From Bremia lactucae (taxonomy: Eukaryota > Oomycota > Peronosporomycetes > Peronosporales > Peronosporaceae): a stretch of 28,026 nt of DNA. Shown piece by piece: positions 18,438 to 27,628 of this stretch. A program made the position numbers and the translations under genes. Position 1 is the stretch's first letter; each line of letters opens with the position of its first letter. Location of the stretch: assembly GCF_004359215.1 (NCBI RefSeq), contig NC_090610.1:2406744-2434769 (forward strand), in the 5' to 3' direction. The notes beneath the pieces were generated by a model. That model worked only from the letters and a program-made list of their open reading frames with translations, did no database searches and was not told the origin of the DNA.

Positions 18438-18497
18438 TGCTGTAAAAGCTGCTCATCGAAGGACGAAAGTGTTATCGATGAGAAGACTCGGATAGGA
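18438..18497 (+). pseudogene. Pre-RT region fragment (element B)
   Basis: Matches 7712-7757 of element A on the plus strand (GACGAAAGTGT...GATGA.AAGACTCGGAT), encoding DESVIDEKTRI. Element-like sequence ends just after it. Confidence 0.65.
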
Positions 18498-19115
18498 GGT
18501 TTACGTCCCAATATTGAGAGTATTTGAAGGCGAAGTCTTTACATTTAGTTATTTCAGGATGTCGAGACTTGATCATTAAACGCCTTTCGTAACGGTAGCT
18601 CGTTGCATAAATATTATTGTCTCCAAGAATATAATCAAGAATGGATAATATCATCTTTTTTAAGATAATATTATCGATAGGCCACTGCTATGTGACACCC
18701 ATTTGTACCACCACCCCTGCGTGTCAATTCTATAGGACGCCAGAAAATACAAGCTAAGTGCTCTTTCCGAGCATGTTGGAGATGAAACTCCCACGCATGA
18801 ACTCCATTCCTGCGCTTATAATTGCAAGACTTTAATGCGCATGCGAAAGTTCTGTGCAATTTGTTGGCCTTCGTTTAAATGCTTGGTTTACGATTTGGGC
18901 GTCAGACAATTTTAACCAGCTGCCAAGACTATTTCGCGATTGCGGATCTGAGGTAGAATTTTAAGGATTAAATATCAAGGGCGCAATATATTTTATGTGG
19001 GCTCCATAAGTTATCAAAATTGACAGCGCTTACAGCCTTAAGTCGCCGTCGTGGATGATCTCCATAATAATAAGTACATGCAAAAAATGCACTACTTTAA
19101 TGTCAACCAATATGG
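18498..19115. other. Intergenic region downstream of WRNIP1 homologue
   Basis: No gene supported. An A/T-rich stretch at about 18600-18670 contains ATAATATCATC and its near-complement around an oligo-T. A 62-codon minus frame (18859-18671) lacks any recognised motif. The 3' end of the WRNIP1 transcript must lie here. Confidence 0.5.
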
Positions 19116-20709
19116 TTATCCATCATATTCTTCTTTCTCAAAAAAGTTTGAGCCAAGCATTTCCATCGGTAAATACGATTGATCCTTCAGCTCATCTGCA
19201 GAATGGTCCGGGTTGTATTTGTAATCTTTGCCATAACCCAAATCGGTCATCAATTTCGTAGGCGCATTACGAAGATGGAGCGGCACGTCCGGCAGAGCGC
19301 CTTTATCCCACTCTTGAATCGATTTTTTAGCACGTTTGTACGCAGAATATATCTCAATGGATTTAGGCGCACGCGCCAGCATCGTTGCAACATGTGCGAG
19401 AACGACATCACATTCTGGCATTCCAATAAAGTGAGCAGCTTGATACGACGAAATAGCCATCGGTAGTAGTTCAGGCGCTGCGAGCCCAACATCTTCACTT
19501 GCAATTCGAATGAGACGCCGAGCAATGTACAAGGGGTTCTCACCACCCTCCAACATTCGTGCCAACCAATAGAGTGTCGCATTTTCATCGCTGCCACGAA
19601 CAGATTTGTGCAGTGCACTAATGCAATCGTAGTGCATGTCGGCGTTGCGGTCATAAGAAATTGTTTGTCGATGCTTGAAGCAGTGCTGAACGTGCGCAAA
19701 AGAAACTCGCACCAATCCTTTCTGTGTATCCACAGGGGCAGTTTGAAGGGCCATCTCTAAACAACTTAAAGCAACTCGCGCATCACCAGCACACTGCATA
19801 GCCAGGTACTTATGCGCCTCATCATCGACTTCGATCGATGATTTTTCATCATTTTTACTGTGGCAATTTGCAGTGCTATATGGCACTGCGTTTAAGTTTC
19901 GATTTGTCGTTAAGGATCGCATGCCTCCAAAATCAGCATCTTGCACAGCTCGTCGAAGGATTCTTTCGATGGATTCTGGGGTATGTTTATTAAGCGTAAA
20001 CACACGACAACGACTAAGCAAGGCATTGTTAACTTCGAATGATGGATTCTCAGTTGTGGCACCAATTAATGTAATCGTGCCATCTTCCACCGGCGGCAAG
20101 AAAATATCCTGCTGACTTTTATTGAAGCGATGAATTTCATCCGTAAAGACAATGGTTCTTCGATGAAATAGCTTGCATTCAGCTCTGGCTCGATCAATCG
20201 CGTTCTTCAGGTCCCAGGCTTTAGACGTCGCACCCGACAAGCTTATAAATTTGCATTTTGTCCGCTTAGAAATTACATGAGCTAATGTCGTTTTACCACA
20301 TCCTGGGGGTCTGTAAGATAGAACAATGTAAAATAAGAGAAAACATTGATACTATCATTGAATCATATTACCCCCACAGGATCATATTGGGCACTCGGTC
20401 GATTTCAATAAGCGAGGACAACAACCCTCCAGAGCCAAGAAGCTCCTCCTGACCCACCACATCATTTATACACCTAGGTCGCATCCTCTCCGCTAGTGGA
20501 GTAGCCGAAACGTCATCGAATGAGTGCTTGCGTCTCTTGACAGCAGGGGGCGATGTGGATGATGAGATTTCCGGTTGTGAAGACTTTATATTGGTAAACG
20601 GCAGCAATATTTTGTTTTGTTCCTGCTTTGACAGACAAGATTCTACGTGTAAGAGAAGATTATCTAAGCGCACATGACGCGAGCAGATTGGACACTCGGG
20701 GGAGACCAT
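19116..20709 (-). CDS. WRNIP1: WRNIP1/Mgs1/RarA-type AAA+ ATPase (one intron)
   Basis: Two exons, 20709-20372 and 20310-19116, join in frame to about 510 residues. The first ATG lies directly before a UBZ4-like zinc finger (CPICSRHVRLDN, then HVESC), as in animal WRNIP1. A further in-frame TTG upstream was not used. The AAA+ core follows: RMRPRCINDVVGQEELLGSG, Walker A GPPGCGKTT rebuilt across the intron, Walker B VFTDEIHRFNKSQQD, sensor 1 IGATTENPSFEVN and arginine-finger region LLSRCRVF. The C-terminal RarA-type domain has GSDENATLYWLARMLEGGE and RIASEDVGLA. The family acts at stalled replication forks and binds ubiquitinated PCNA or related partners. Nuclear role inferred. It starts 91 bp from the kinase gene's stop. 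Confidence 0.94.
20311..20371 (-). other. Intron of WRNIP1 homologue (61 bp)
   Basis: On the minus strand it starts GTAATATG and ends CTTACAG, a GT-AG intron after phase 2. Removing it converts an in-frame stop into W-G-P-P-G-C-G-K-T-T, restoring the Walker A motif. Confidence 0.92.
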
Positions 20710-20762
20710 CAGCCCGTTAATTATCTTCAAACGTGTTAAGCTTTTGACCAATTACATGCAGT

Positions 20763-20772
20763 GGCGGGAAAA
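20763..20772 (-). promoter_or_regulatory. E2F-like site upstream of WRNIP1 homologue
   Basis: Minus-strand TTTTCCCGCC lies about 55 bp before the ATG, within the 91-bp intergenic gap. It matches the E2F/DP core TTTSSCGC. Replication genes often carry such sites in animals and plants; whether it works in oomycetes is inference. Confidence 0.35.
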
Positions 20773-20800
20773 GGAATTGCTAATTTCCCAAGAAATCAAG

Positions 20801-23452
20801 CTATTTTGTTAGTGTGTCGAACTCGTCCAGAAATTGTTGGTCTAGGGGTGACGTTAATTCTTCTGTCTGCAACAAATTGGCAGTAAGAACATTATCTTCT
20901 GGTATTGCACGGTACTTGCGAAGGAATCGATGACGAGCCGCTTTGCGTACGTTGGGTCGCTCTCCAAGCTTTCGACACGCACATTCTTCCGTCTCTTTAG
21001 TTTCGTTACTTGCAGCGTCAACAAAAGCGAAAGCACTGTTTTCTTGGGGCGATTCTGATGCCGCAATAGTGTCATAGGAGGAGCCCTTTGAATTCATGAC
21101 CCATGTTGACGTTGTCAAGAACGAAGGCGTCTGATCCGTCGGCTGATGCGAACGCTGTAAACTTTTAAACCACCCGGAAGTTTGCACAAGTTGCGATGGT
21201 AGTGGACCTCCCATTGTTGATCCTGGACGGCGCCTTGCAGTCGTACAGCCAGCGCCGCTTCTACGAGAGTGGCCTTCTAGGACGATAAATGGCTGGCAAT
21301 GAGATACATTATCCTCGTCGAAAAAATAAACATCGTCACTGCTTTTAAAAGGCAGCGAGTGCTTTTGATGATGCAAAAGACCAGTGTTCATAAGCATGTT
21401 GCCAAGACGAATCCCTTCGCCTACTGATCCTACAGCTTCAATATCTTGCATCTTTTGCGTCGCTAGCTCGCCGGAAAAGCTCTTGACGCTTCTACCCGAT
21501 CCAGCATTCCTAAGCAACGTTGATTCGTGGTGTAATCCATCCCACATTTCTAATGCGAATGCTGAGCATACCTCTTCCTGAATGCATTCAAGAGCCGCGA
21601 CGACTTTTTGAGCGGTTGGGCGAACGGTTGCATCCCCATGCCACATGCTAGTGATAATTTCTGCAAGACCGACATGCAATTGACGGTCGAGCTCTGGGCG
21701 AGTGCCCGACATGACCAACTCAAGCACGCGCAAATGGTTGTCATTTGTACCAGGGTATTTTTCCGAGCCCGGTTTCAAGATGTCCCACATAGTGATTGCT
21801 AACGAGTAGACGTCGGCTGACTCTTCATAGGCAGCGACGCCTGCTCGTCCATTGATTATTTCTGGTGCCATATAGTCAACTGTCCCTTTGACTGTCATCT
21901 CCGGTGCACTTTTGCCTAAATTTGGCTTAAGTCTTAATTCTTCGTCGGCAGTGTCCGTTGGGATTCCTCCATTGCTGTGTAAATTGGTGTTTGCATTTGT
22001 CATCGAGTTTGGATACTCGTGGTAGTGCTCGGCATCTGGTGAAAGACTGCTCGAGACAGTAACAGGATGTAATACCGATGCTGCGGCACTCACGACGGCA
22101 TTGATCTTTGGATCATTGAGACCGCTAATCTCCCAGGGAATATCGGCTTTTGGCAGACTGCGAGACTCGCCAAAGTCAGTAAGCTTAACGTTGCCTTCGA
22201 CATCTACCAGAAAGTTGCTTGGTTTGATATCACGGTGAACAAAAGCGGGAGAGAAGCTATGGAGATAAGCAACCGCTCGTGCGGCATCAATCATGTAGCC
22301 AATATTGATCAAAAATTGCTGGCGTCGAGCGTGTTGGTGTTGTAGCGCCAAGGCTTGTGTCACCACATCAAGACTACCCACACATAGCTCTGACACTAAA
22401 CAGATCGTCGGGGGCGAAACGCACATACCGTAAAATTTAACGATATTTGGGTGGTTGAGCACTCCGCAAAGTGCTGCTTCGTGTGAGAATGCCGCCACAG
22501 TGTCTTCCGTCACGCTTGTAGGCGTATAAACTTTAATGGCAACTGGAGTCTTTGAATTCAATAGTCCGTTGTACACTACAGCTGTCGATCCGATGCCAAT
22601 ACGCTGCTTTATGTCAAGAAAGGAAAAATCAATAATGTACTTGCGGTGCATTTCAATAAGAACGTGAAGGCCTTGAGATGAAACACGCTCATGAATATTC
22701 CCTTTGCGAAACACGGCTTGCAAGCCGACTGCTCGCTGTCCAAGTCCACGCCAATGCTCTGTGTCGGCCTTAAGCAACCGGTAAAAGAAAATGGGGCAAA
22801 GTGATCCCCACGCCAATTGAATATAAGTGAGCGCAAAAGCTGGGCGTATATACCCATAGATGAAAATGAAGCGGTAGGCAAGCTCAAGCAGTTGGTATAC
22901 GATTCCAAAAGCACAGTATTCACGCAGTGTTCGTCTAGTCGCACGCGCTGGTGGACGAACAATAATATACATGTAGACTGAATAAAAGAGGAGGCGAACT
23001 GCCGCCATCATCCATTGATTTTTTAGAGTATAGGTGCTTTGGCCATAGATTGTTATGAGCCAGGCAAAAGGCAACGCGTAGCATGATAAGATGAGCGTGC
23101 TCACAATCGATCGCATCAAAGCTGGCAACGAGACGCTTTTCTGTAGCATGAACACAACCACGAGCTCGACCACGAACTGACGTGCAGCGCTCATGGCTTC
23201 TACAAACATAACATCACCGCCTGGAACATAGAATCTTTTTGCTAATGCAATCGTGAAAAACAAAGCTTGTAGGTCTGTCGCGACGCACAAAGTCCACAAC
23301 AATGGCTCAAATGCAGGTAACAACGTTTTTCGCGAGGCTTCGCTGTCACCTTTAAGCGCAACATAACGGTTGTAACGCATGTACGAAATTAGCGCCGCAG
23401 ATAGCACCGACATTGATCCATAACTCACTACCAGGAGAATCGTAAGTATCAT
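20801..23452 (-). CDS. Seven-transmembrane TKL protein kinase
   Basis: An intact 883-residue protein from a clear ATG, no intron. Residues 1-228 hold seven hydrophobic segments (about 4-24, 48-72, 84-104, 113-137, 147-166, 180-200, 204-227), a receptor-like membrane part. The kinase domain spans about 275-630: glycine loop GIGSTAVVYNG (286-296), Lys307 in VAIK, Glu325, catalytic HRDIKPSN (406-413), DFG (426-428), GTVDYMAPE (523-531) and DVYSLAITMW. All catalytic residues are present, so it should be active; the APE and GTVDYMAP forms point to the TKL group, which is large in oomycetes. Between DFG and GTVDYMAPE an insert of about 90 residues enlarges the activation segment. The 250-residue C-terminal tail is Ser-rich and without a known domain. 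Ligand and substrate are unknown; signalling from a membrane is inferred. Confidence 0.92.
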   Translation of the reverse strand: MILTILLVVSYGSMSVLSAALISYMRYNRYVALKGDSEASRKTLLPAFEPLLWTLCVATDLQALFFTIALAKRFYVPGGDVMFVEAMSAARQFVVELVVVFMLQKSVSLPALMRSIVSTLILSCYALPFAWLITIYGQSTYTLKNQWMMAAVRLLFYSVYMYIIVRPPARATRRTLREYCAFGIVYQLLELAYRFIFIYGYIRPAFALTYIQLAWGSLCPIFFYRLLKADTEHWRGLGQRAVGLQAVFRKGNIHERVSSQGLHVLIEMHRKYIIDFSFLDIKQRIGIGSTAVVYNGLLNSKTPVAIKVYTPTSVTEDTVAAFSHEAALCGVLNHPNIVKFYGMCVSPPTICLVSELCVGSLDVVTQALALQHQHARRQQFLINIGYMIDAARAVAYLHSFSPAFVHRDIKPSNFLVDVEGNVKLTDFGESRSLPKADIPWEISGLNDPKINAVVSAAASVLHPVTVSSSLSPDAEHYHEYPNSMTNANTNLHSNGGIPTDTADEELRLKPNLGKSAPEMTVKGTVDYMAPEIINGRAGVAAYEESADVYSLAITMWDILKPGSEKYPGTNDNHLRVLELVMSGTRPELDRQLHVGLAEIITSMWHGDATVRPTAQKVVAALECIQEEVCSAFALEMWDGLHHESTLLRNAGSGRSVKSFSGELATQKMQDIEAVGSVGEGIRLGNMLMNTGLLHHQKHSLPFKSSDDVYFFDEDNVSHCQPFIVLEGHSRRSGAGCTTARRRPGSTMGGPLPSQLVQTSGWFKSLQRSHQPTDQTPSFLTTSTWVMNSKGSSYDTIAASESPQENSAFAFVDAASNETKETEECACRKLGERPNVRKAARHRFLRKYRAIPEDNVLTANLLQTEELTSPLDQQFLDEFDTLTK

Positions 23453-23496
23453 AAGGTGTCGTTGTTGATACGCAACCAGTTCCGCATCTTTAGCGA

Positions 23497-23916
23497 ATGG
23501 TAAAGCTGATGCAGAACTTTCGGACGTTGCTAGAGCTTCAAGTACGCGATAAAATGAGTGTCGAAGGTTTGGCTTCTATGGGTCTAAAGCAGCTATCATT
23601 GCGATTGCTGTCATCTTCACTTGGAAAAATACAATGTGAAGTTACAGACATATACTTCAATTCCAAAGCATGGTCAGTTGTATAGAGCAAACATTTCGCC
23701 CATCGATTTTGCATCATGCGAGATGAATATCCCACTAACACAAGCCAGTTTAATTTCAGCGTGCTTGACAATTTCTACTACAAGCAGCAACCTTGTGCAG
23801 TTGGTCTGTGGTTTGTGCATCGCTTAGCTTCAAGTCTACGATCGCTTGACGAATTCTACTCGAATTTTGATGTTCCAGTACGCAGCTGGATGGTAATGTA
23901 TGCACCTCATCATTAG
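23497..23916 (+). pseudogene. Unassigned reading frame with one in-frame stop
   Basis: A plus-strand frame of 140 codons from ATG 23497, interrupted only by TAG at 23683-23685, then open to the stop at about 23914. The first part reads MVKLMQNFRTLLELQVRDKM; the second includes NFSVLDNFYYKQQPCAVGLW and ends DVPVRSWMVMYAPHH. I recognise no domain. It diverges from the kinase gene with only 44 bp between their start codons. It could be a decayed host gene, a gene with a short intron over the stop, or chance. Element C begins 88 bp downstream and may have removed regulatory sequence. Confidence 0.3.
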
Positions 23917-24003
23917 CACAACGGGTATTCGAAGAGTTTCGAAATTTTACAGGCCAAATGAACAGCAGAATTTTTTAGTGGGTAGAAGCCAAAAATGGAT
24001 ATT

Positions 24004-24270
24004 TGTAACGGGCTAAAGTTGCTCTAATGTTACACAGTCCGTTAAAAACACTTGGTGCACTTAAGGGGATGGTCACTTTACTTAATTAAAGTAATTAGAC
24101 AACCACTCGGTGTGTTCACATTTGTGACCACACCGAGTGGTGGTCTAATTACTTTAATACCAACCCTTGTGTATGTGATGCATATAGGTGCATTCACATT
24201 AGGAGGGATGACGCCTAGCGTCATCCGTTGACGCGAGGGATCTAGAAGGATACGCTAGATACAATCCCTA
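24004..24270 (+). repeat. 5' LTR portion of element C
   Basis: TGTAACGGGCTAAAG...; matches 3168 to about 3400 of LTR D with point changes and a 32-nt insertion at 24131-24162. Homology stops at about 24265-24270; the second half of the LTR as seen in D is missing. Confidence 0.82.
24085..24158. repeat. Near-perfect 74-nt hairpin in LTR C
   Basis: The left arm 24085-24114 and right arm 24129-24158 are 30-bp reverse complements with one mismatch. The 14-nt centre continues the fold (TCACA/TGTGA). LTR D has the left arm region and centre but not the right arm. Confidence 0.93.
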
Positions 24271-24271
24271 G

Positions 24272-24478
24272 AAACTTGCTCACCAAACCGAGGTCCTTCA
24301 GCTCTACCACTTTCATGTCGGCAAAGAATTCTCGACCTTGTTTGCATTACAAGCACGTCATTGCGTAGATCCCAACGAGATGAAAGTCTTGCCATCCGGG
24401 CACACATCGGTTGGAGAACCGTTGTTGTGGTACCCTTATTTTATGGGTAAAATACCCTTTTATCTAATTTTAAAATAG
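24272..24478 (+). CDS. Unassigned coding-like fragment in element C leader
   Basis: An open frame of 68 codons without a proximal ATG. It includes VLQLYHFHVGKEFSTLFALQ, then ARHCVDPNEMKVLPSGHTSV and LLWYPYFMGKIP. The composition looks coding, but I recognise no family. It lies where the second half of the LTR would be expected, so it may be a remnant of another insertion or a rearranged piece of an element. Confidence 0.3.
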   Translation, partial: KLAHQTEVLQLYHFHVGKEFSTLFALQARHCVDPNEMKVLPSGHTSVGEPLLWYPYFMGKIPFYLILK

Positions 24479-24822
24479 TTAGTTACTTAAATCCCATTTA
24501 TTATGGGTAACAAATGTGGTCGCCGCCAGATATAAATCTGGCGGCCAAAATCTATTTTTAATTGGCCAGGGTATGGTTTTTAGATTTAAAGAATTAAATA
24601 AAGTGCAGTTCCCCTTTTGATCTTAAAGCGTTAAGTGCCTTTCTACGGCTTGCACATTGATCTGTAAGAGATAGAAGCCTTTCTAAGAAATATCCTCTTA
24701 GGCACTAGTTGCCACTTGGTTCTACGAACCCCTGAATCCCTTGAACTAGGATTCCTTAAGCTTTAATAGCTTGTACGTCCATAAACGACGCTTTTTCCTC
24801 ATGGGATTCGCTGAAACAGCAA

Positions 24823-25300
24823 ATGACCAGCATGTTTACACCGCCTGACAGGCTTTTTCGCATGCGAGCACGGCTCCTAGCGACTCGACAGGGTAAAAGA
24901 ACCCTAGGGGACTTTGTCCAGGAGTTGAGAACTCTCATTGCATCTACGCATCAAGACCCGATGCAAGAAGCAATTGTAGTAGCCAATTTTATAGGGGTCT
25001 CATGAGGGCGTTGCCTGGACGGAATTGTTCCGATCTCATCTGGCTACCTTCGAAGAGGCATTTGCCATAGCGCTACGCGCCGAGTTTGACTTTCAGTGTG
25101 CTCGCGTTAGCACGCCTGTTTACCGAACAAGCTCTTCGAGCACATGGGTTCCGTCTAATAGACCGGAACCTATGGATTTAAGCCTCGTTGAGGAAGGAGA
25201 AAGCCTCTTAAGCTGTGGAACAGCATAAGACCATCCGTATATGTTACATGTGCGGAAGCACGAAATATTTACGTCCTGCCTGCTCTCTTCGATATTCGTG
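24823..25300 (+). pseudogene. Gag (element C)
   Basis: The first frame (24823-25005) reads MFTPPDRLFRMRARLLATRQ, KRTLGDFVQELRTLIAST and EAIVVANFIGV, the Gag core. A stop at 25003-25005 and a frameshift follow. The second frame (25025-25228) reads FEEAFAIALRAEFDFQCAR and SNRPEPMDLSLVEEGE, the typical segment before the zinc knuckle. A third frame at about 25227-25290 gives CYMCGSTKYLRPAC, a CX2CX4HX4C knuckle in which His is replaced by Tyr. The N-terminal part before 24823 is not clear. Confidence 0.8.
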
Positions 25301-25538
25301 TAAAGCTCGAAAGAGCTCCAACTCCGACCTATACCAGAGATCTGGTACGGTGCGGGAAAACGTCGATACCCAGTAGGTGCGGGGCGCCCTACTGGGGAAG
25401 ACCTAGGTTCTGTTGGACCTCAAAGAGGTGAGAATAAACAGAACCTAGTTCCAATTAGCTCGGTGCTGAATGGCACGGGGCGAGAGTACAAGCCTGGCTT
25501 GCTAGTCGCTCAAGCGACTGTAAAGGGCTTTGATAAGT

Positions 25539-25798
25539 AGTGGTCAATTTTAATTGACTCAGGAGTGTCTTGCAATTATGCTCAACGTCTTTCCCTTGAA
25601 GGAAGTCAACAATACGTTGAGGCGCTTAGGGCGTATGAAGGTGATACAATCACTGTTCGCTTAGCGACTGTAACTCGTGTCACTGTTCCTAAAGTTCCAT
25701 TGAACTTAGGTATTAAGTTTCTGGACTTTGACAGTATGGAACGCTGTCTCGTCCTTGATTTGGATTCGAGATATGATCTCATCCTTGGTATGGCCTGA
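25539..25798 (+). pseudogene. Aspartic protease (element C)
   Basis: The frame reads ILIDSGVSCNYAQRLSLEGS with the active-site Asp-Ser-Gly, then TITVRLATVTRVTVPKVPLN and CLVLDLDSRYDLILGMA, ending at TGA where relatives continue with a Trp (ILGM.W). The single lesion is at the end of the domain. Confidence 0.78.
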
Positions 25799-25873
25799 TT
25801 TGAAAACCGTGAGCCATGGATTGATTAGAGGTCTAAGACCTTAGGCGCCACGCGCAATGTTCCTAGCAAAGTT

Positions 25874-26545
25874 TTGGAGAGTCATGAACCCACCTTTCCT
25901 AGGCAACAAAAGCGCTATTGGCGCGGATCATTGAATGAGTCTGTCAGTGTTTCAGACATTGGCATTTCTGAGTTAATAAACTCTAATGTTAAGAACATTA
26001 ATCCTCATCCCGACTCAGCAAAAATAAGTGGAACGGCACGTACTCCGTCGAGTGGCATTCGTGGTAATAACGATTCAGTGAATGCTGAAAGCATTGTTGG
26101 CCTAAGGCCGAATCATCAAGAGTGCAATATCCCTGAGATACGTGGAGTGGCAGGTCTAAGTCCACTGAGTGTGGTCGGCCGAGGTGGCACCATGCTGGGT
26201 GTCAATAGTGACACTATTGGCGGTTCGCCAGGGCATTTTGGATCAAACCCTTCCAATGCACGTGAAGCGACACGTAAATGTTCGCTGGATAAGGAAGTTG
26301 AGTTACCTAACTCCTTGTCGGATGTCAAATTAGACACCATGTCTTGTATAGAACCAATACAGGCTGGAAAACCCAGGGACGTGAATGTCCCGGCCTCCAA
26401 GAGGCGTATTGTCTCTACTCCAAGACAGGATGGACACGAAGCGTGTATACCCTCACAAAGTGATATGAGTGAGCAATTACATACGCTTGTAAATGGTGTA
26501 ACCGGTAACATTGAGAGTGGAGTTAGCCTTGCGGCAATCCTGTAA
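25874..26545 (+). pseudogene. Protease-RT linker (element C)
   Basis: A long open hydrophilic frame (about 223 codons), rich in Ser, Asn, Gly and Pro, with no domain. It sits between protease and RT, where gypsy elements of this kind have a poorly conserved spacer. It is ended by the frameshifting 53-bp tandem duplication at 26488-26593. Confidence 0.6.
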
Positions 26546-26593
26546 ATGGTGTAACCGGTAACATTAAGGGGGAAGTTAGCCTTGCGACAATCC
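26488..26593 (+). repeat. 53-bp tandem duplication in element C
   Basis: Unit TGTAAATGGTGTAACCGGTA... starts at 26488 and again at 26541, 53 bp apart. The copies differ at several positions (GAGAGTGGAG versus AAGGGGGAAG). As 53 is not a multiple of three, it shifts the pol frame. Confidence 0.88.
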
Positions 26594-26625
26594 CTTCGTT
26601 ACATGATCTGTTAGAGCTATACGAA

Positions 26626-27628
26626 ATGTCTATTGATGAGTGCGGCCGAGCCTTAAAGGCTGGCGACTTATCTGAAATGGTGGTCATTCGACCAACAATT
26701 GAGTTAAACTCATCGTCACTTCTAGACGAACCTGTCCTGGATGACACAAAAGCTGCACTTAATGCGCGAAATGGGTCATCGATCCTTAAAGATCCTACGG
26801 ATCCCTTTTATTCCTTGACTAAGAAATTCCAAGATGTGGTATATAATAATCCACCATCTGTTTTACCTCCGGATAGAGGTGTTCCTCATGAAATTGACTT
26901 GGTTCCGGGACCAAATACTGTGTCACAAGACAATAGCCTTTACCAAGGGAGCAGTGTCACGTCATTGACGACTTCTTCCTTGATAAGCACGAGGCTGGAA
27001 TGGTACGAGAGAGCAAATCTCCTCATTCGACACCGACATTTTGTGTCAAAAAGCCAAATGGTAAATGGCGCATTGTACATGCTTATAATAAGCTTAATGC
27101 TGTCACTATACCAGCACAGAACCTCCATTCCTAGATGTTCTTCAGAACAATATGGTGGGAATGTACAATGTACAGTGCATTGGACATAGTTGATGGTTAC
27201 TACCACTTGCTCATGCGAGCTAGCGATATCCCGCTTACAGCGATTAGCACACCAAGCGGCATGTTACGGGAATGGCTGGTTATGGCACAAGGGCTTTCCA
27301 ACGCCCCGGCAACATTTGATCGTCTAGTGACGCAACTGTTTCGCCCTCATCGAGGTTATGCACAGACATATTTCGATGACATTTTTGTCCATAGTCGTGG
27401 GGAGCAGGGTCGGTCGGATATGGAAAACCATTTAGACCATTTGCGAGCAGTGCTCGAGTGCATGCGCACAAACAAATTGTATGTCAATGCATCTAAATGC
27501 ATTTTTGGCGCAGACGAAATTCCTTTTTTAGGATGCTTCATTGGAAAGCGAGGCCTTAGAGCGGATCCCGCTAAGGTAAAAGCCATAGTAGATTGGCCGG
27601 TTCCTAAAAACCAAAAGGATTTGCGTAA
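26626..27628 (+). pseudogene. Reverse transcriptase (element C)
   Basis: The frame from 26626 carries the pre-RT region (PVLDDTKAALNARNGSSI; DPTDPFYSLTKKFQDVVYNN; PPDRGVPHEIDLVPG). A frameshift near 26950 and another near 27020-27130 break the fingers (WRIVHAYNKLNAVT is readable at about 27066). The frame 27135-27628 has SALDIVDGYYHLLMRASDIP (motif A Asp), TPSGMLREWLVMAQGLSNAP, TYFDDIFVHS with catalytic YFDD at 27369-27380, and EIPFLGCFIGKRGLRADPAK. The catalytic residues are intact, unlike element A. Confidence 0.9.

Larger units (their letters stand above)
17035..18497 (+). mobile_element. Ty3/gypsy element B, truncated and rearranged relative of A
   Basis: Plus-strand LTR (17035-17474), primer-binding site (17477-17489) and gag N-terminus in the expected orientation. 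Then come about 650 bp of gag/protease start in reverse orientation (17787-18437), then about 60 bp of the region upstream of RT, plus strand again. Nothing recognisable follows 18497 and no second LTR is present. It matches element A closely across gag, so the rearrangement can be read by comparison: one segment is inverted and the sequence on both sides of it is deleted. Confidence 0.82.

Noticed and set aside
18671..18859. Minus-strand 62-codon Cys/His-containing frame
   Set aside because: Cys and His spacing fits no zinc-finger family I know, and there is no neighbouring support.
20710..20751. N-terminal extension of the WRNIP1 homologue from a TTG codon
   Set aside because: Eukaryotic starts are normally ATG, and the ATG at 20709 sits directly before the zinc finger.
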